Source of the DNA: Massilia endophytica
Lineage (GTDB): Bacteria > Pseudomonadota > Gammaproteobacteria > Burkholderiales > Burkholderiaceae_D
Reading direction: 5' to 3'
Assembly: GCF_021165955.1 (NCBI RefSeq)
Contig: NZ_CP088952.1
Span: 3,038,001-3,102,000 of the forward strand
DNA length: 64,000 nt
The position numbers were made by a program, and so were the translations under genes. Shown in pieces: positions 1-8,041 of the stretch; the first letter of the stretch is position 1; each line of letters starts with the position of its first letter. Below the pieces are notes generated by a model that did no database searches, was not told the DNA's origin, and worked only from the letters and a program-made list of their open reading frames with translations.

Positions 1-480
1 CGCAGCCGCCTGCCCGCCGCCATGCCGCTGACGCTGTCGCTGGATGAAGAAGGCCGGGAATTCCCGGCCGTGGACTTCAACAACCAGATACTGCCGGACG
101 ACCAGGGCGACAGCATGTGCGACAACGCGCTTGTCTTCCTCGAGGAGACCAGGATCAAGACGCGTTTCGGCTGCTGCACGGGTATCCTCACCCTCGGCAA
201 GGACTCGCGCTTCGACTGCGCCACCCGTCACAAGCTGGGTAATATCAAGGTGGACGGCGGCGAGGTCGTGCTGCGCGATGGCCGGCGCTATGTCGAGATC
301 CGGCAGTCGCTGGTGCGCATCAGCATGGACAAGGAGCCTGGGGCCATCTATCCCCTGGCGCTGCGCACCACCATCCCTGCCTCCGCAGCGGACGGCCAGC
401 AGTACATGCTGGGCGTATCGCAGCAGAATACCCAGGGCATTACCGCCGGCGGCGCCGGTGTGGTCTACGTTGTGAGGTAA
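1..480 (+). CDS. Hypothetical protein, 5' end probably outside the window
   Basis: I do not recognise this protein. The reading frame is open back to base 1. The first ATG is at position 22 but has no Shine-Dalgarno sequence before it, so the true start probably lies upstream. The visible 152 residues from that ATG include a cysteine-bearing stretch (DSMCDNALVF, then RFGCCTG) followed by a glycine-rich end. There is no membrane helix or signal peptide in the visible part. It reads towards the ABC-transport operon but is separated from it by 118 bases containing a hairpin, so it is likely a separate transcription unit. Confidence 0.55.
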   Translation, partial: RSRLPAAMPLTLSLDEEGREFPAVDFNNQILPDDQGDSMCDNALVFLEETRIKTRFGCCTGILTLGKDSRFDCATRHKLGNIKVDGGEVVLRDGRRYVEIRQSLVRISMDKEPGAIYPLALRTTIPASAADGQQYMLGVSQQNTQGITAGGAGVVYVVR

Positions 481-492
481 TTTTCACGGTCG

Positions 493-514
493 CTGGCGCC
501 ATGTTCGGCGCCAG
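493..514 (+). terminator. Hairpin downstream of the first gene, weak terminator candidate
   Basis: CTGGCGCC (493-500) and GGCGCCAG (507-514) form a perfect 8-bp stem with a 6-base loop, 13 bases after the stop codon. No T-run follows, so it may be a Rho-type or processing hairpin instead of a true intrinsic terminator. Confidence 0.35.
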
Positions 515-532
515 TAAAACAGGTTTCGTCGC

Positions 533-546
533 ATCTCCATGGAGAT
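533..546. promoter_or_regulatory. 14-bp perfect palindrome upstream of the ABC operon
   Basis: ATCTCCATGGAGAT reads the same on both strands. It lies 52 bases before the first gene of the export operon. A second small inverted repeat, GATAG-N7-CTATC, follows at 561-577. Either could be an operator. This is inferred from symmetry and position only. Confidence 0.3.
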
Positions 547-598
547 CGCTCCGGGCGGCCGATAGCCTTGCGCTATCCCTCACCACCCGGAGAAGACG

Positions 599-1243
599 AT
601 GAAACACACCACCCTTTCCCTGCTGCTGATCGGCCTATGCGGCAGCGCCCTTGCCGCTCTCGAAGAAATCGCGCCTCCCGGCCTTGCCCAGGCCCGCCAG
701 CAGTTCTTTGCCGCCTCGGGCGGCAACCGCGACGCCAGCGATGGCGCCATCGAGGCGTTCCACAAGCTCGGCGCAGCCCAGCCGGGCCATCCCATCTTCA
801 CCGCCTACGAGGGCGCGGCCCTGGCCCTGAAGGCGCGCGACGCCATTCTCCCATGGGAGAAGATGAAGCATGCCGAACGCGGCGCCGACCTGGTGGACAA
901 GGCCCTGTCCCAACTCACCCCTGCGCACGACGAAGCCCTGTTCCATGGCACGCCCGAGAGCATCGAAGTGCGCCTCGTCGCCGCGAACACCTTCCTTTCC
1001 CTGCCGGACTTCATGAACCGCCGGGCCCAGGGCAAGCGCGCGCTGGAAACCGCGCTGAACTCCCCTCTCCTGCCGCAGGCCAGCGACCATACCCGCGCCG
1101 CGCTGTACGCGGCGGCGGCAAAGCTGGCTGGCAAGGAGCAGCGCAGCAAGGACGAAGCGGCATGGCTGCAGAAGATCGTGGCCCTGCCCAGGACCGCGCA
1201 GCACGAGCGCGCCGCCGCCCGCCTGAAGGAGCTGGGCCAATGA
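599..1243 (+). CDS. Periplasmic helical (TPR-like) protein of the export operon
   Basis: This is a 214-residue protein with a clear Sec signal peptide (MKHTTLSLLLIGLCGSALA, cleavage near residue 19), so it should be periplasmic. The rest is alanine-rich and predicted helical, with a spacing reminiscent of tetratricopeptide repeats, but I see no catalytic motif. The start is supported by a GGAGAAG Shine-Dalgarno about 4 bases before the ATG. Its stop overlaps the start of the ATPase gene (ATGA at 1240-1243), so the genes are translationally coupled. A role as a periplasmic adaptor of the transporter is an inference from context. Confidence 0.75.
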   Translation: MKHTTLSLLLIGLCGSALAALEEIAPPGLAQARQQFFAASGGNRDASDGAIEAFHKLGAAQPGHPIFTAYEGAALALKARDAILPWEKMKHAERGADLVDKALSQLTPAHDEALFHGTPESIEVRLVAANTFLSLPDFMNRRAQGKRALETALNSPLLPQASDHTRAALYAAAAKLAGKEQRSKDEAAWLQKIVALPRTAQHERAAARLKELGQ

Positions 1244-1944
1244 AGCGGGATCAATACGGTCCGCTGATGTCGCTGCGCGGCGTCAGCAAGGCCTTCACGC
1301 TGGGAGGCGCCACCATTCACGCCCTGCGCGGCGTGGACCTCGATATCGCGCGGGGCGAAATCGCCGCCGTCACGGGCCCTTCGGGCAGCGGCAAAAGCAC
1401 GCTGCTCAACCTGTGCGGCCTGCTGGACAGCACCGACCAGGGCGAGCTGCTCTTCGAAGGCGAGGCCCTGCCCCGTTCCGACGAAGCGGCGCGCACTGCC
1501 CTGCGCCGCGAAACCATCGGCTTCATCTTCCAGAGCTTCAACCTGGTGCCCGTGATGAATGCCCACGACAACGTGGACTTCCCCCTCTATCTGCTCGGGC
1601 TGTCCGCCTCGGAGCGCCGCCGGCGCGTCGGCGAGGCGCTGGAACAGGTTGGCCTGTCGGCTTTCGGCAAGCATCGGCCGGACCAGCTCTCCGGCGGCCA
1701 GCGCCAGCGTGTGGCGATTGCCAGGGCCATCGTGAAACGGCCCCGCCTTGTCATCGCGGATGAACCCACGGCCAATCTCGACGCCATCACGGCGGCCCAG
1801 ATCGTGGAGCTCATGCGCCAGCTGGCCCACGAATACGGCACCACCTTCCTCGTGGCCACCCACGATGACCGCATGCTGCCGCACTGCGACCGGTCCCTGA
1901 ACCTCGACGACGGCGTGCTCGCAGGAGGCGGCCATGTCCATTAA
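1240..1944 (+). CDS. ABC transporter ATP-binding protein, LolD/MacB type
   Basis: This 234-residue cytoplasmic ATPase powers the permease encoded by the next gene. Walker A is GPSGSGKST (residues 46-54), the Q-loop glutamine is in FIFQSFN (about 98), the signature is LSGGQ (150-154), Walker B is LVIADE (170-175) and the switch histidine is in ATHDD near the C terminus. Length and motif spacing fit the LolD/MacB/FtsE group, which works on substrates in the outer leaflet or periplasm and not on transport through a classical pore. The frame is open further upstream to about 568, but the ATG at 1240 overlaps the previous stop and is the sensible start. It overlaps the permease gene by 11 bases. 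Confidence 0.93.
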   Translation: MKRDQYGPLMSLRGVSKAFTLGGATIHALRGVDLDIARGEIAAVTGPSGSGKSTLLNLCGLLDSTDQGELLFEGEALPRSDEAARTALRRETIGFIFQSFNLVPVMNAHDNVDFPLYLLGLSASERRRRVGEALEQVGLSAFGKHRPDQLSGGQRQRVAIARAIVKRPRLVIADEPTANLDAITAAQIVELMRQLAHEYGTTFLVATHDDRMLPHCDRSLNLDDGVLAGGGHVH

Positions 1945-3160
1945 TTTCCCCTGGCTGTCCATGGCGCTGAAGAACGCCATGCGCAATCGCCGCCGCTCCC
2001 TCGTTACGCTGGCCATTGCCGCCACCGGCACGGCCGCCGCGCTCCTCGGCGGCGGCTTCGCGCTGCACACCTACCAGTCGCTGGCACAGGCCGCCGCGCG
2101 GGAAACGGGCCACGTCATCGTCGGTGCGCCGCAGTCCTTCGATGGCGTGGAGAATGCGCCGCTGGAACATGGGCTGGAAGACAGCGGCGCCGTCACACAG
2201 CGCCTGCTGGCACTGCCGGAAGTGCGGCGTGTGCTGCCGCGCCTCCAGTTTTCGGGGCTGATCAGCAACGGCGAGCGCAGCGAGATCTTCGTTGGCACTG
2301 GCGTCGACCCGATGCAGGAATTCCTTGTCAAGGGCCCCTTCATGCAGCGGGTGTCCGGCGAACTGCTGGACGCCGTGCCGGAAGGCCAGGGCCCCGGCAT
2401 TGTGCTGGGCAAGACGCTGGCGCGCACGCTGAATGCGGAGCCGGGCAGCTCGCTCACGCTCATGTCCTCCACCGTTTCCGGAAGCCTGAGCGCCGTCGAT
2501 GTCACCGTCACCGGCATCGTCACCACCGGCATCACGGATTTGGACAAGCGCCTCGCCGTCGTCGATATCGCAACGGCGCAAACCCTGCTGGCGACAAGGA
2601 AGGTCAGCTCCCTCGGCGTCTACCTCAACGAGCTGGAAGACAGCGGGCGCGTGGCCGGGCAGTTGCGCGGCGACCGCGCCATCGAGGTGCGCAGCTGGCT
2701 GGACCTCGCGCAGTTCTACCAGAGCGTGAAAGGCCTGTACAACCGCATATTCGGCTTCCTCGGCGTGATCGTGCTGGTCATCGTGCTGTTCGCGGTCACC
2801 AATACCCTGGCGATGGCGGTGCTGGAACGCACCCGTGAAATCGGCACGCTGCGCGCGATGGGCGCCACACCCCGCGAGGTGATGAAGGTGTTCACGCTGG
2901 AAGGCCTCTCGCTTGGCGCTGGCGGCGCCGTGGCGGGCATGGCGGCGGCAGCGGGTATCGCTTTCCTGCTGGTGTTCCTCGGCATACAGATGCCGCCGCC
3001 TCCCGGCCGCAGTGGCGGCTATCCGCTGGTCGTGGTGATCTCGCCCCTCATGTTCGCGGTGGCGGCGCTGGCGGTCACACTGCTGTCCGGCCTCGCGTCT
3101 TTCCTCGTCAGCCGCAAGGCTGCCCGCCAATCCGTTGTGGAGGCGCTGTCCCATGTTTAA
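1934..3160 (+). CDS. ABC transporter permease, FtsX/MacB family
   Basis: This is a 408-residue inner-membrane protein with the classic type VII ABC layout. There is an N-terminal transmembrane helix (about residues 20-45), a large periplasmic domain of some 220 residues, then three C-terminal helices (about 270-300, 325-350 and 370-395). The motif LERTREIGTLRAMGATPREV after the second helix is the coupling helix typical of FtsX/LolC/LolE/MacB permeases. It would form a homodimer with two copies of the neighbouring ATPase. The gene overlaps the ATPase gene at its start and the LolA-like gene at its end (8 bases). The substrate is unknown; context suggests a lipid, lipoprotein or hydrophobic compound. 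Confidence 0.9.
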   Translation: MSINFPWLSMALKNAMRNRRRSLVTLAIAATGTAAALLGGGFALHTYQSLAQAAARETGHVIVGAPQSFDGVENAPLEHGLEDSGAVTQRLLALPEVRRVLPRLQFSGLISNGERSEIFVGTGVDPMQEFLVKGPFMQRVSGELLDAVPEGQGPGIVLGKTLARTLNAEPGSSLTLMSSTVSGSLSAVDVTVTGIVTTGITDLDKRLAVVDIATAQTLLATRKVSSLGVYLNELEDSGRVAGQLRGDRAIEVRSWLDLAQFYQSVKGLYNRIFGFLGVIVLVIVLFAVTNTLAMAVLERTREIGTLRAMGATPREVMKVFTLEGLSLGAGGAVAGMAAAAGIAFLLVFLGIQMPPPPGRSGGYPLVVVISPLMFAVAALAVTLLSGLASFLVSRKAARQSVVEALSHV

Positions 3161-3878
3161 GACCTTCGCTGTAACGATGCTCCTGTGCGGCGCCGCGCAA
3201 GCCGCCGACATCGACGCCATCCTGAAAAAAGCCGACAGCTTCCGCATGCTGGAAAGCTCGGCCCAGATAGAAACCCTCGTGCAGACGCTGAAGAACGGCA
3301 GTCCGGACAAGGAGAAGCGCTACCAGGTGCTGGTACGCCCTGGCGGCAAGGCCCTTATCCTGTTCCGCTCCCCCGGCGAGGCTGGCCAGAAAGTACTGAT
3401 GTCCGGCGACGATTTCTGGATGTTCCTGCCCGGCAGCGCACGCCCCATCCGCATCACGCCCCTGCAAAAGCTGCTGGGCGACGCATCGACTGGCGACATC
3501 GCCACCATGACCTGGTCCGGCGACTACACGGGTTCCGTCGCTGGCGAAACCACTGTGGACGGTGTGCCCTGCCTGGAGCTCGAACTGAGCGCACTGCGCA
3601 AATCCCTCAGCTACCAGCGGGTGGTGCTGCACGTCGCAAAGAATGACTACCGGCCGCTGCACGCAGACCTCTACGCCGCTTCCAACCGCAAACTGAAGCA
3701 GGCCTACTACGTGGTGGAGCAGCGCGAAGGCCGTCCGCAGGTGACGCGCATGGTGCTGAAGGACGAAGTGCAGACCTCGCGCGAAACGGTCGTGAATATC
3801 CTTTCGACCAGGCCGCGCCAGTTTGGCGATGAGCTGTTCAACGCCATGTACCTGAGCCGGAACGACGTAAAACCATGA
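3153..3878 (+). CDS. LolA-like outer-membrane lipoprotein-sorting protein
   Basis: This 241-residue periplasmic protein has a signal peptide (MFKTFAVTMLLCGAAQA, cut near residue 17). The segment containing DDFWMFLPGSARPIRI followed by LLGDAS resembles the LolA_like family (the outer membrane lipoprotein-sorting group found beside RND and FtsX-type exporters). Such proteins carry a hydrophobic ligand across the periplasm in a half-barrel. The in-frame ATG at 3153 is preferred to the earlier one at 3135 because it begins the signal peptide and overlaps the permease stop by 8 bases. Its own stop overlaps the next start (ATGA). The family assignment is by recognition of sequence style and not by search. 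Confidence 0.8.
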   Translation: MFKTFAVTMLLCGAAQAADIDAILKKADSFRMLESSAQIETLVQTLKNGSPDKEKRYQVLVRPGGKALILFRSPGEAGQKVLMSGDDFWMFLPGSARPIRITPLQKLLGDASTGDIATMTWSGDYTGSVAGETTVDGVPCLELELSALRKSLSYQRVVLHVAKNDYRPLHADLYAASNRKLKQAYYVVEQREGRPQVTRMVLKDEVQTSRETVVNILSTRPRQFGDELFNAMYLSRNDVKP

Positions 3879-4900
3879 GATTGCGCCACACACTGGCCCT
3901 GGCCATGCTGCCGCTGGCGCAGCAGGCATGGGCGGATGACTATGCCTATGCCAGCGTACGCGGCCAGTTCGAATCGCGGGAAGCCCAGCCCGGCAATCCG
4001 CTTCGCATGAGAGACAGCACCCGGCTGTTCGAACACGCGGAACTGCGCTGGCAGCTGGACGCCCCGCTGCAGAACGCCCTGCGCGGCACCTTCACGGCGC
4101 GCCACGACCGCGATGGCGGCAGCACAATCCGCATCAACGAGCTCTCGCTCGAACGCCCGCTGGGCGGCGGCTTCCTCACTGCTGGCAAAAAGGTCATGAG
4201 CTGGGATGTTGGCTACGCTTTCCGTCCCCTCGACGTGGTGCAGCAGGAGGACCGGCGCGCGCTCAATCCCGTCACGCTGGAAGGCGTTCCCATGCTCGCC
4301 TGGGAGTCCTTCGGCGAAGACAGCGCCATGACGGTCGTGCTCTCCAATCCCGGCCATGGCCGCGCGGACCAGCCCCGCGACGATGGATCGCTGGCCCTGC
4401 GGCTCTACCGCCACCGCGGCGAGCGTGATGAATATGCTGTGCTTCGCCTCTCGCGCCGCAACGGCACCGAGGCCGGCGCTTCCTTCTCGCACGTGTTGAA
4501 TGAAGGCGTGGAGCTGCATGCATCCCTGCTATGGCAGCAGCGCCACGAAGAATGGCAGCGCCAGCGCTGGCAGCCCGCAGGCCGTGGCGCCAAGGCACTG
4601 GCGGGCTTCACCTGGACGACCGAAAGCCAGTTCTCCGTGCTCGGGGAAGCCTGGGTGGACCGCAGTGCGGTCTCCGGGCAGGAACGCAATCTTCTGCTGC
4701 GCGCGGCCCAGCACTGGGACACGGTGGACGTATCGGCCGATGTGCTTTACCAGCCACAGAACGGCGGCAGGATCGGCACCATGTCCATCTCATGGAAGCA
4801 GGGTCCGTGGCTGCTATCAGCGAGCTGGCGGCATTACGGTGGCGCGGCAGGCGCGCTCACACGCAGTGTCGCAGTCGCCACCATCGAGCGCGGCTTCTGA
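3875..4900 (+). CDS. Outer-membrane beta-barrel protein of the export operon
   Basis: This 341-residue protein has a signal peptide ending at QQAWA (about residue 20). The mature part alternates polar and aromatic or hydrophobic residues and ends in phenylalanine (IERGF), the usual last residue of a transmembrane beta-barrel. The stretch GKKVMSWDVGYAFRPLDVV resembles the conserved strand of DUF1302-like porins that accompany lipid exporters. Taken with the upstream genes it would complete a path from inner membrane to periplasmic carrier to outer membrane. It is translationally coupled to the LolA-like gene. Its stop directly abuts the stop of the convergent LytTR regulator gene. Confidence 0.7.
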   Translation: MRLRHTLALAMLPLAQQAWADDYAYASVRGQFESREAQPGNPLRMRDSTRLFEHAELRWQLDAPLQNALRGTFTARHDRDGGSTIRINELSLERPLGGGFLTAGKKVMSWDVGYAFRPLDVVQQEDRRALNPVTLEGVPMLAWESFGEDSAMTVVLSNPGHGRADQPRDDGSLALRLYRHRGERDEYAVLRLSRRNGTEAGASFSHVLNEGVELHASLLWQQRHEEWQRQRWQPAGRGAKALAGFTWTTESQFSVLGEAWVDRSAVSGQERNLLLRAAQHWDTVDVSADVLYQPQNGGRIGTMSISWKQGPWLLSASWRHYGGAAGALTRSVAVATIERGF

Positions 4901-5668
4901 CTACATCTGGCGGAAGAGATGCGCGTAAAGGGGACTGACGCGCGGCTTCTCGCTGCGATGCTTCAGGTTGAGCGAGAGCTTGCCGGATTCGTCGCGCACT
5001 GCGCTCAGCACGCAGCTGGAGTTGACGATGGTGCCGCGATGGACCTGCCAGAAAAGCTTCTCGTCCAGCTGCGGCAGAAGCTCGCGAAGGCTCATGCGGA
5101 TCAGTGCTTCACCATCGGCGGTGACCACGTTCACGTACTTGTCCGCGGCTTCGAAGTAGACCACGTCCTGAACGGGAATCATGCGCACCTGGCTGCCCAC
5201 AGCGGCGCGGATCACGCCCAGGCGCTCGGCCGGGGCAGGCGCCAGCGCCTTCAGCTGCGCCAGCAGCGCATCCATGCCGCCGTTGCGTGCGTTCAGCCGT
5301 TCCCTCAAACGCTGCACGGTGCGCGACAGGCGCTCATCGCTGACAGGCTTGAGCACGTAGTCGGCGGCCGCACGGTCGAAGGCCTGCACGGCGAATTCGT
5401 CGTAGGCGGTCACGAAAACGATCTGCGGAAAAGGTTCCGAACCGCTCCACTGCTCCGCCAGTTCCTCGGCGACTTCCAGTCCGGTCTTGCCGGGCATTTT
5501 GATATCGAGGAAGAGGACCTCGGGGCGCAGGAGCTGCGCCTGATCCAGGGCGGCGACGCCGTTCGGGCAGGTCGCCACGATGCGCAGGTCGGGCCACAGT
5601 TTCTGGAGGGTGTTCGCCAGCGTGGCGGCGAGAATCGGCTCGTCTTCGGCAATCAGTGCGGTGGTCAT
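4901..5668 (-). CDS. LytTR-family response regulator
   Basis: This 255-residue regulator has an N-terminal receiver domain (MTTALIAEDEPILAATL, acidic pair EDE near residues 8-10, phospho-acceptor Asp in VLFLDIKMPGKTG near 55-60, and the conserved Lys in DYVLKPV near 105). A C-terminal LytTR DNA-binding domain follows (about residues 150-250), recognisable by VVYFEAADKYVNVV and FWQVHRGTIVN. LytTR proteins bind paired direct repeats about two helical turns apart. The ATG at 5668 is preferred over an upstream TTG because it follows the kinase stop by 4 bases. It is the second gene of a kinase-regulator operon. A candidate target site is at 6859-6908. Confidence 0.92.
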   Translation of the reverse strand: MTTALIAEDEPILAATLANTLQKLWPDLRIVATCPNGVAALDQAQLLRPEVLFLDIKMPGKTGLEVAEELAEQWSGSEPFPQIVFVTAYDEFAVQAFDRAAADYVLKPVSDERLSRTVQRLRERLNARNGGMDALLAQLKALAPAPAERLGVIRAAVGSQVRMIPVQDVVYFEAADKYVNVVTADGEALIRMSLRELLPQLDEKLFWQVHRGTIVNSSCVLSAVRDESGKLSLNLKHRSEKPRVSPLYAHLFRQM

Positions 5669-5672
5669 GGTC

Positions 5673-6755
5673 TCAGGATGGAAGAAGGATGCGGGCAACG
5701 GTGCCGCCGTCCGGTGCAGCTTCGAGCGCCACGGATGCCTTGTCGCCGTACAGCGCTTTCAGGCGCTCGCGCGTATTGTGCAGGCCAAGCCCGGTGCCAG
5801 GCTTGCCCGGGCCTGCGTAGGGACCGCGCCCCGTGTCGCAGACGGCAAGCTGCAGACGTCCCTCATGCAGCTCCGCACTGATGGCAATGCGGCCGCCGCC
5901 GATACTCGGCTCGATGGCGTGCGCAATCGCGTTCTCCACCAAAGGCTGCAGCAGCATCGGCGGAACTGCCGCCTCGCGCAGGGGTTCCGGCAGCGACAGC
6001 GAGTACGTCAAGCGTTCGCCCATGCGCACCGCCATCAACCCCAGATAGGCATCGAGCAGGCCGAATTCCTGCGCCAGCGTCGTGCTCTCCGAACGCGAAG
6101 ATGACAACGTAGCGCGCAGGAACACGATGAGCTGGTCGAGCATGTGCTGCGCGCGCTGCGGGTCGATGGCGATGAGACCTTGAAGATTAGCCAGGGTATT
6201 GAACAGCATATGCGGCTCGATCTGCGCGCGCAGCAGCTGCAACTGCGCCTGCACCGCCTGCCGCTCCACCGCCTCCGCCCGCGCCTTCTCCAGCGCCATC
6301 GCCGCCTCGGCGCGAATGGCCCGGTCGCGGTTGCGGAAAATAAGGCTCACCGTGACAGTTGCAAGCAGCGTAAAGAGCAGCATGCCGTTGGTCTTGGAGT
6401 GTCCTGCCGAATGCAGCATGCCCAGATCGGCGTCCAGGACGTAGCCCGCCAGATGCGATCCCGCGAACTGGCCAAGCGGCACCCCGATCGTCACGATCAG
6501 GAGGAAAAGTGCCAGCTTCGGCTTCTGGTCCGCGCCCCACAGCAGGAGGCGCAGGCCGTCGATAAAGGCGAACGCGATGCCGCCGATGCAGTTCGAGATG
6601 AAGAGATTGCTCCAGAAATGGTTCCCGCTGCCGAACACGAAAGTGATCAGCAAGGCGCAGATAAGATTGAACGCCGCGACATAAAGCGCATCGATGCCGA
6701 AACGGCGCCAGGGAAAGCGGCGTTTCGCTGGCAAGGCGGTGAGGACAGAAGACAT
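5673..6755 (-). CDS. LytS/AlgZ-type sensor histidine kinase
   Basis: This 360-residue inner-membrane kinase has about four transmembrane helices in the first 155 residues and no obvious large periplasmic domain. A short coiled region leads to the His_kinase box RAQIEPHMLFNTLANLQ, whose histidine (about residue 206) is the autophosphorylation site in the LytS/YehU family. The C-terminal HATPase_c domain has the N-box LVENAIAHAIEP and the G-box motif DTGRGPYAGPGKPGTGLGLHN. It partners the LytTR regulator encoded 4 bases downstream. The signal is unknown. Confidence 0.9.
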   Translation of the reverse strand: MSSVLTALPAKRRFPWRRFGIDALYVAAFNLICALLITFVFGSGNHFWSNLFISNCIGGIAFAFIDGLRLLLWGADQKPKLALFLLIVTIGVPLGQFAGSHLAGYVLDADLGMLHSAGHSKTNGMLLFTLLATVTVSLIFRNRDRAIRAEAAMALEKARAEAVERQAVQAQLQLLRAQIEPHMLFNTLANLQGLIAIDPQRAQHMLDQLIVFLRATLSSSRSESTTLAQEFGLLDAYLGLMAVRMGERLTYSLSLPEPLREAAVPPMLLQPLVENAIAHAIEPSIGGGRIAISAELHEGRLQLAVCDTGRGPYAGPGKPGTGLGLHNTRERLKALYGDKASVALEAAPDGGTVARILLPS

Positions 6756-6858
6756 GGCGGAACCCGGCTGGAACTTGCCTGATTGTCACCTGCGGCGCTT
6801 GGAGCTGGCAAGGCTCTTGCGACGAAACCGGGATTGCCATCCGCGAAACGGGGCAAGC

Positions 6859-6908
6859 CTACACTTTTGTTGCAATTGTTCTACATTTGTTGCCAGATTC
6901 AAATGTAG
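6859..6908. promoter_or_regulatory. Repeat cluster, candidate LytTR operator
   Basis: Two near-identical direct repeats, CTACACTTTTGTTGC (6859-6873) and CTACATTTGTTGC (6881-6893), begin 22 bases apart. The second is also the left arm of a perfect 9-bp inverted repeat, CTACATTTG (6881-6889) and CAAATGTAG (6900-6908). The block lies between the kinase gene (start 6755, minus) and the secreted protein gene (start 6960, plus). Direct repeats about two turns apart are how LytTR regulators usually bind, so this is a good candidate target of the adjacent regulator. That link is inferred. Confidence 0.5.
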
Positions 6909-6959
6909 AATTTCCTAATCCCTCGCGCTGGTGCCAGGGGTTTCAGACACAGGATAACA

Positions 6960-7814
6960 ATGCGATTCACTTCTCTCCGCCCTCTCTGGGCGCTGGCCGG
7001 GCTGCTCACCGCCGCCCAGGCCATGGCTGCCGATTTACCCCTGCTGCGCGATCGCACTGAGGCCAACCGCCCGACGCTGATGCTCCTGGGCACGCCCCAC
7101 TTTGCCAATTACAACCGCGACATCGTCAACACCCAGGTTCCGGATATCCTTTCACCCCAGCGGCAGGCCGAAATCGCGAAGGTCGCGCAAGCGCTCGCCG
7201 CCTTCAAGCCGACCAAGGTCGCGGTTGAGATCGCTGCCAAGGGGCAAGACAAGCTCAGCGCCACCTACCGCGCCTATGTGGCGGGCAGCCATAAGCTGCA
7301 GAGCGACGAATACCAGCAACTGGGCATGCGCATCGCCGCCGCGGCGGGCCACGCGGACATCTATGCCGTGGACTGGAATGAGATGCCGCCCGGGAAAATC
7401 GAGGATATCGATTACGACGAATGGGCGACGAAGAACGGCAAGGCGGCCTTGCTGGACCAGATTCGCCTCAACCCGGCCGTTGCCGAGTACAACAGGCAGC
7501 TGCCCCATACCACCGTGGCCCAATGGCTGCTGAAATACAACCAGCCGGAAGCGCTGGCGGACAGCCATCGCCGCTATTTTGATTACGCCATGCTGGGCAA
7601 CAGCGAACAACAGCCCGGCGCGAACTGGCTTGCCAGCTGGTACGGCCGCAACCTGAAAATCTTCAGCAAGCTCGTGGCCCTGGCCCCGCAACCGGGCGAT
7701 CGCATTCTCGTTATTTACGGCGCCGGCCACATCCCCCTGCTGCGCGAATACGCCTTGCAATCGGGCGCCTTCAACCTGGCCGATCCCCAGCCCCTGCTGC
7801 AGCAGGCGCGCTAG
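6960..7814 (+). CDS. Secreted TraB/DUF5694-like protein
   Basis: This 284-residue protein has a signal peptide (cleavage near AMAAD, residue about 22). The mature part starts with TLMLLGTPHFANYNRD, the LGTxHF-type motif of the DUF5694 and TraB-like families, followed by KVAVEIAAK and a late GxGH element (YGAGHIPLL). These histidine and acidic motifs suggest a metal-dependent hydrolase fold, but no activity is established here. An AGGA Shine-Dalgarno precedes the ATG by about 6 bases. The upstream region holds the repeat cluster described separately. A strong bidirectional hairpin terminator follows. Family assignment is moderately sure and function unknown. Confidence 0.75.
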   Translation: MRFTSLRPLWALAGLLTAAQAMAADLPLLRDRTEANRPTLMLLGTPHFANYNRDIVNTQVPDILSPQRQAEIAKVAQALAAFKPTKVAVEIAAKGQDKLSATYRAYVAGSHKLQSDEYQQLGMRIAAAAGHADIYAVDWNEMPPGKIEDIDYDEWATKNGKAALLDQIRLNPAVAEYNRQLPHTTVAQWLLKYNQPEALADSHRRYFDYAMLGNSEQQPGANWLASWYGRNLKIFSKLVALAPQPGDRILVIYGAGHIPLLREYALQSGAFNLADPQPLLQQAR

Positions 7815-7831
7815 GGAATACGTCAAAAGCA

Positions 7832-7861
7832 AAAAGCCCAGCCGGTTAAGGCTGGGCTTTT
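7832..7861. terminator. Bidirectional intrinsic terminator
   Basis: AAAAGCCCAGCC (7832-7843) pairs perfectly with GGCTGGGCTTTT (7850-7861) around a 6-base loop, with T-rich sequence on either strand after the stem. It can end the gene to its left and the tRNA transcript coming from its right. Confidence 0.85.
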
Positions 7862-7869
7862 CTGTATTC

Positions 7870-7945
7870 TGGCTCCCCGACCTGGACTCGAACCAGGGAC
7901 CTGCGGATTAACAGTCCGTCGCTCTACCGACTGAGCTATCAGGGA
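7870..7945 (-). tRNA. tRNA-Asn (anticodon GTT)
   Basis: The minus strand gives a complete 76-base cloverleaf. The 7-bp acceptor stem is TCCCTGA with TCGGGGA (one G-T pair). The D arm contains AGCTCAGTCGGTAGAGC, the anticodon loop CTGTTAA has GTT at its centre, and the T arm contains GGTTCGAGTCC. The CCA end is encoded. The anticodon identifies it as asparagine tRNA. Confidence 0.97.
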
Positions 7946-8041
7946 TTAGAGGCAACATTATATACAGCTCAAACACTCTTTACAAGCACTGTTCCGCACA
8001 CTTTGTTGCCATCTCGCTGCCGGGCAGCGAGAGACAGGATA

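Noticed and set aside
568..1239. A long N-terminal extension of the ABC ATPase
   Set aside because: The extra 224 residues are Arg/Pro-rich and lie out of frame over the periplasmic protein gene, which has a signal peptide. The ATGA overlap at 1240 is the natural start.
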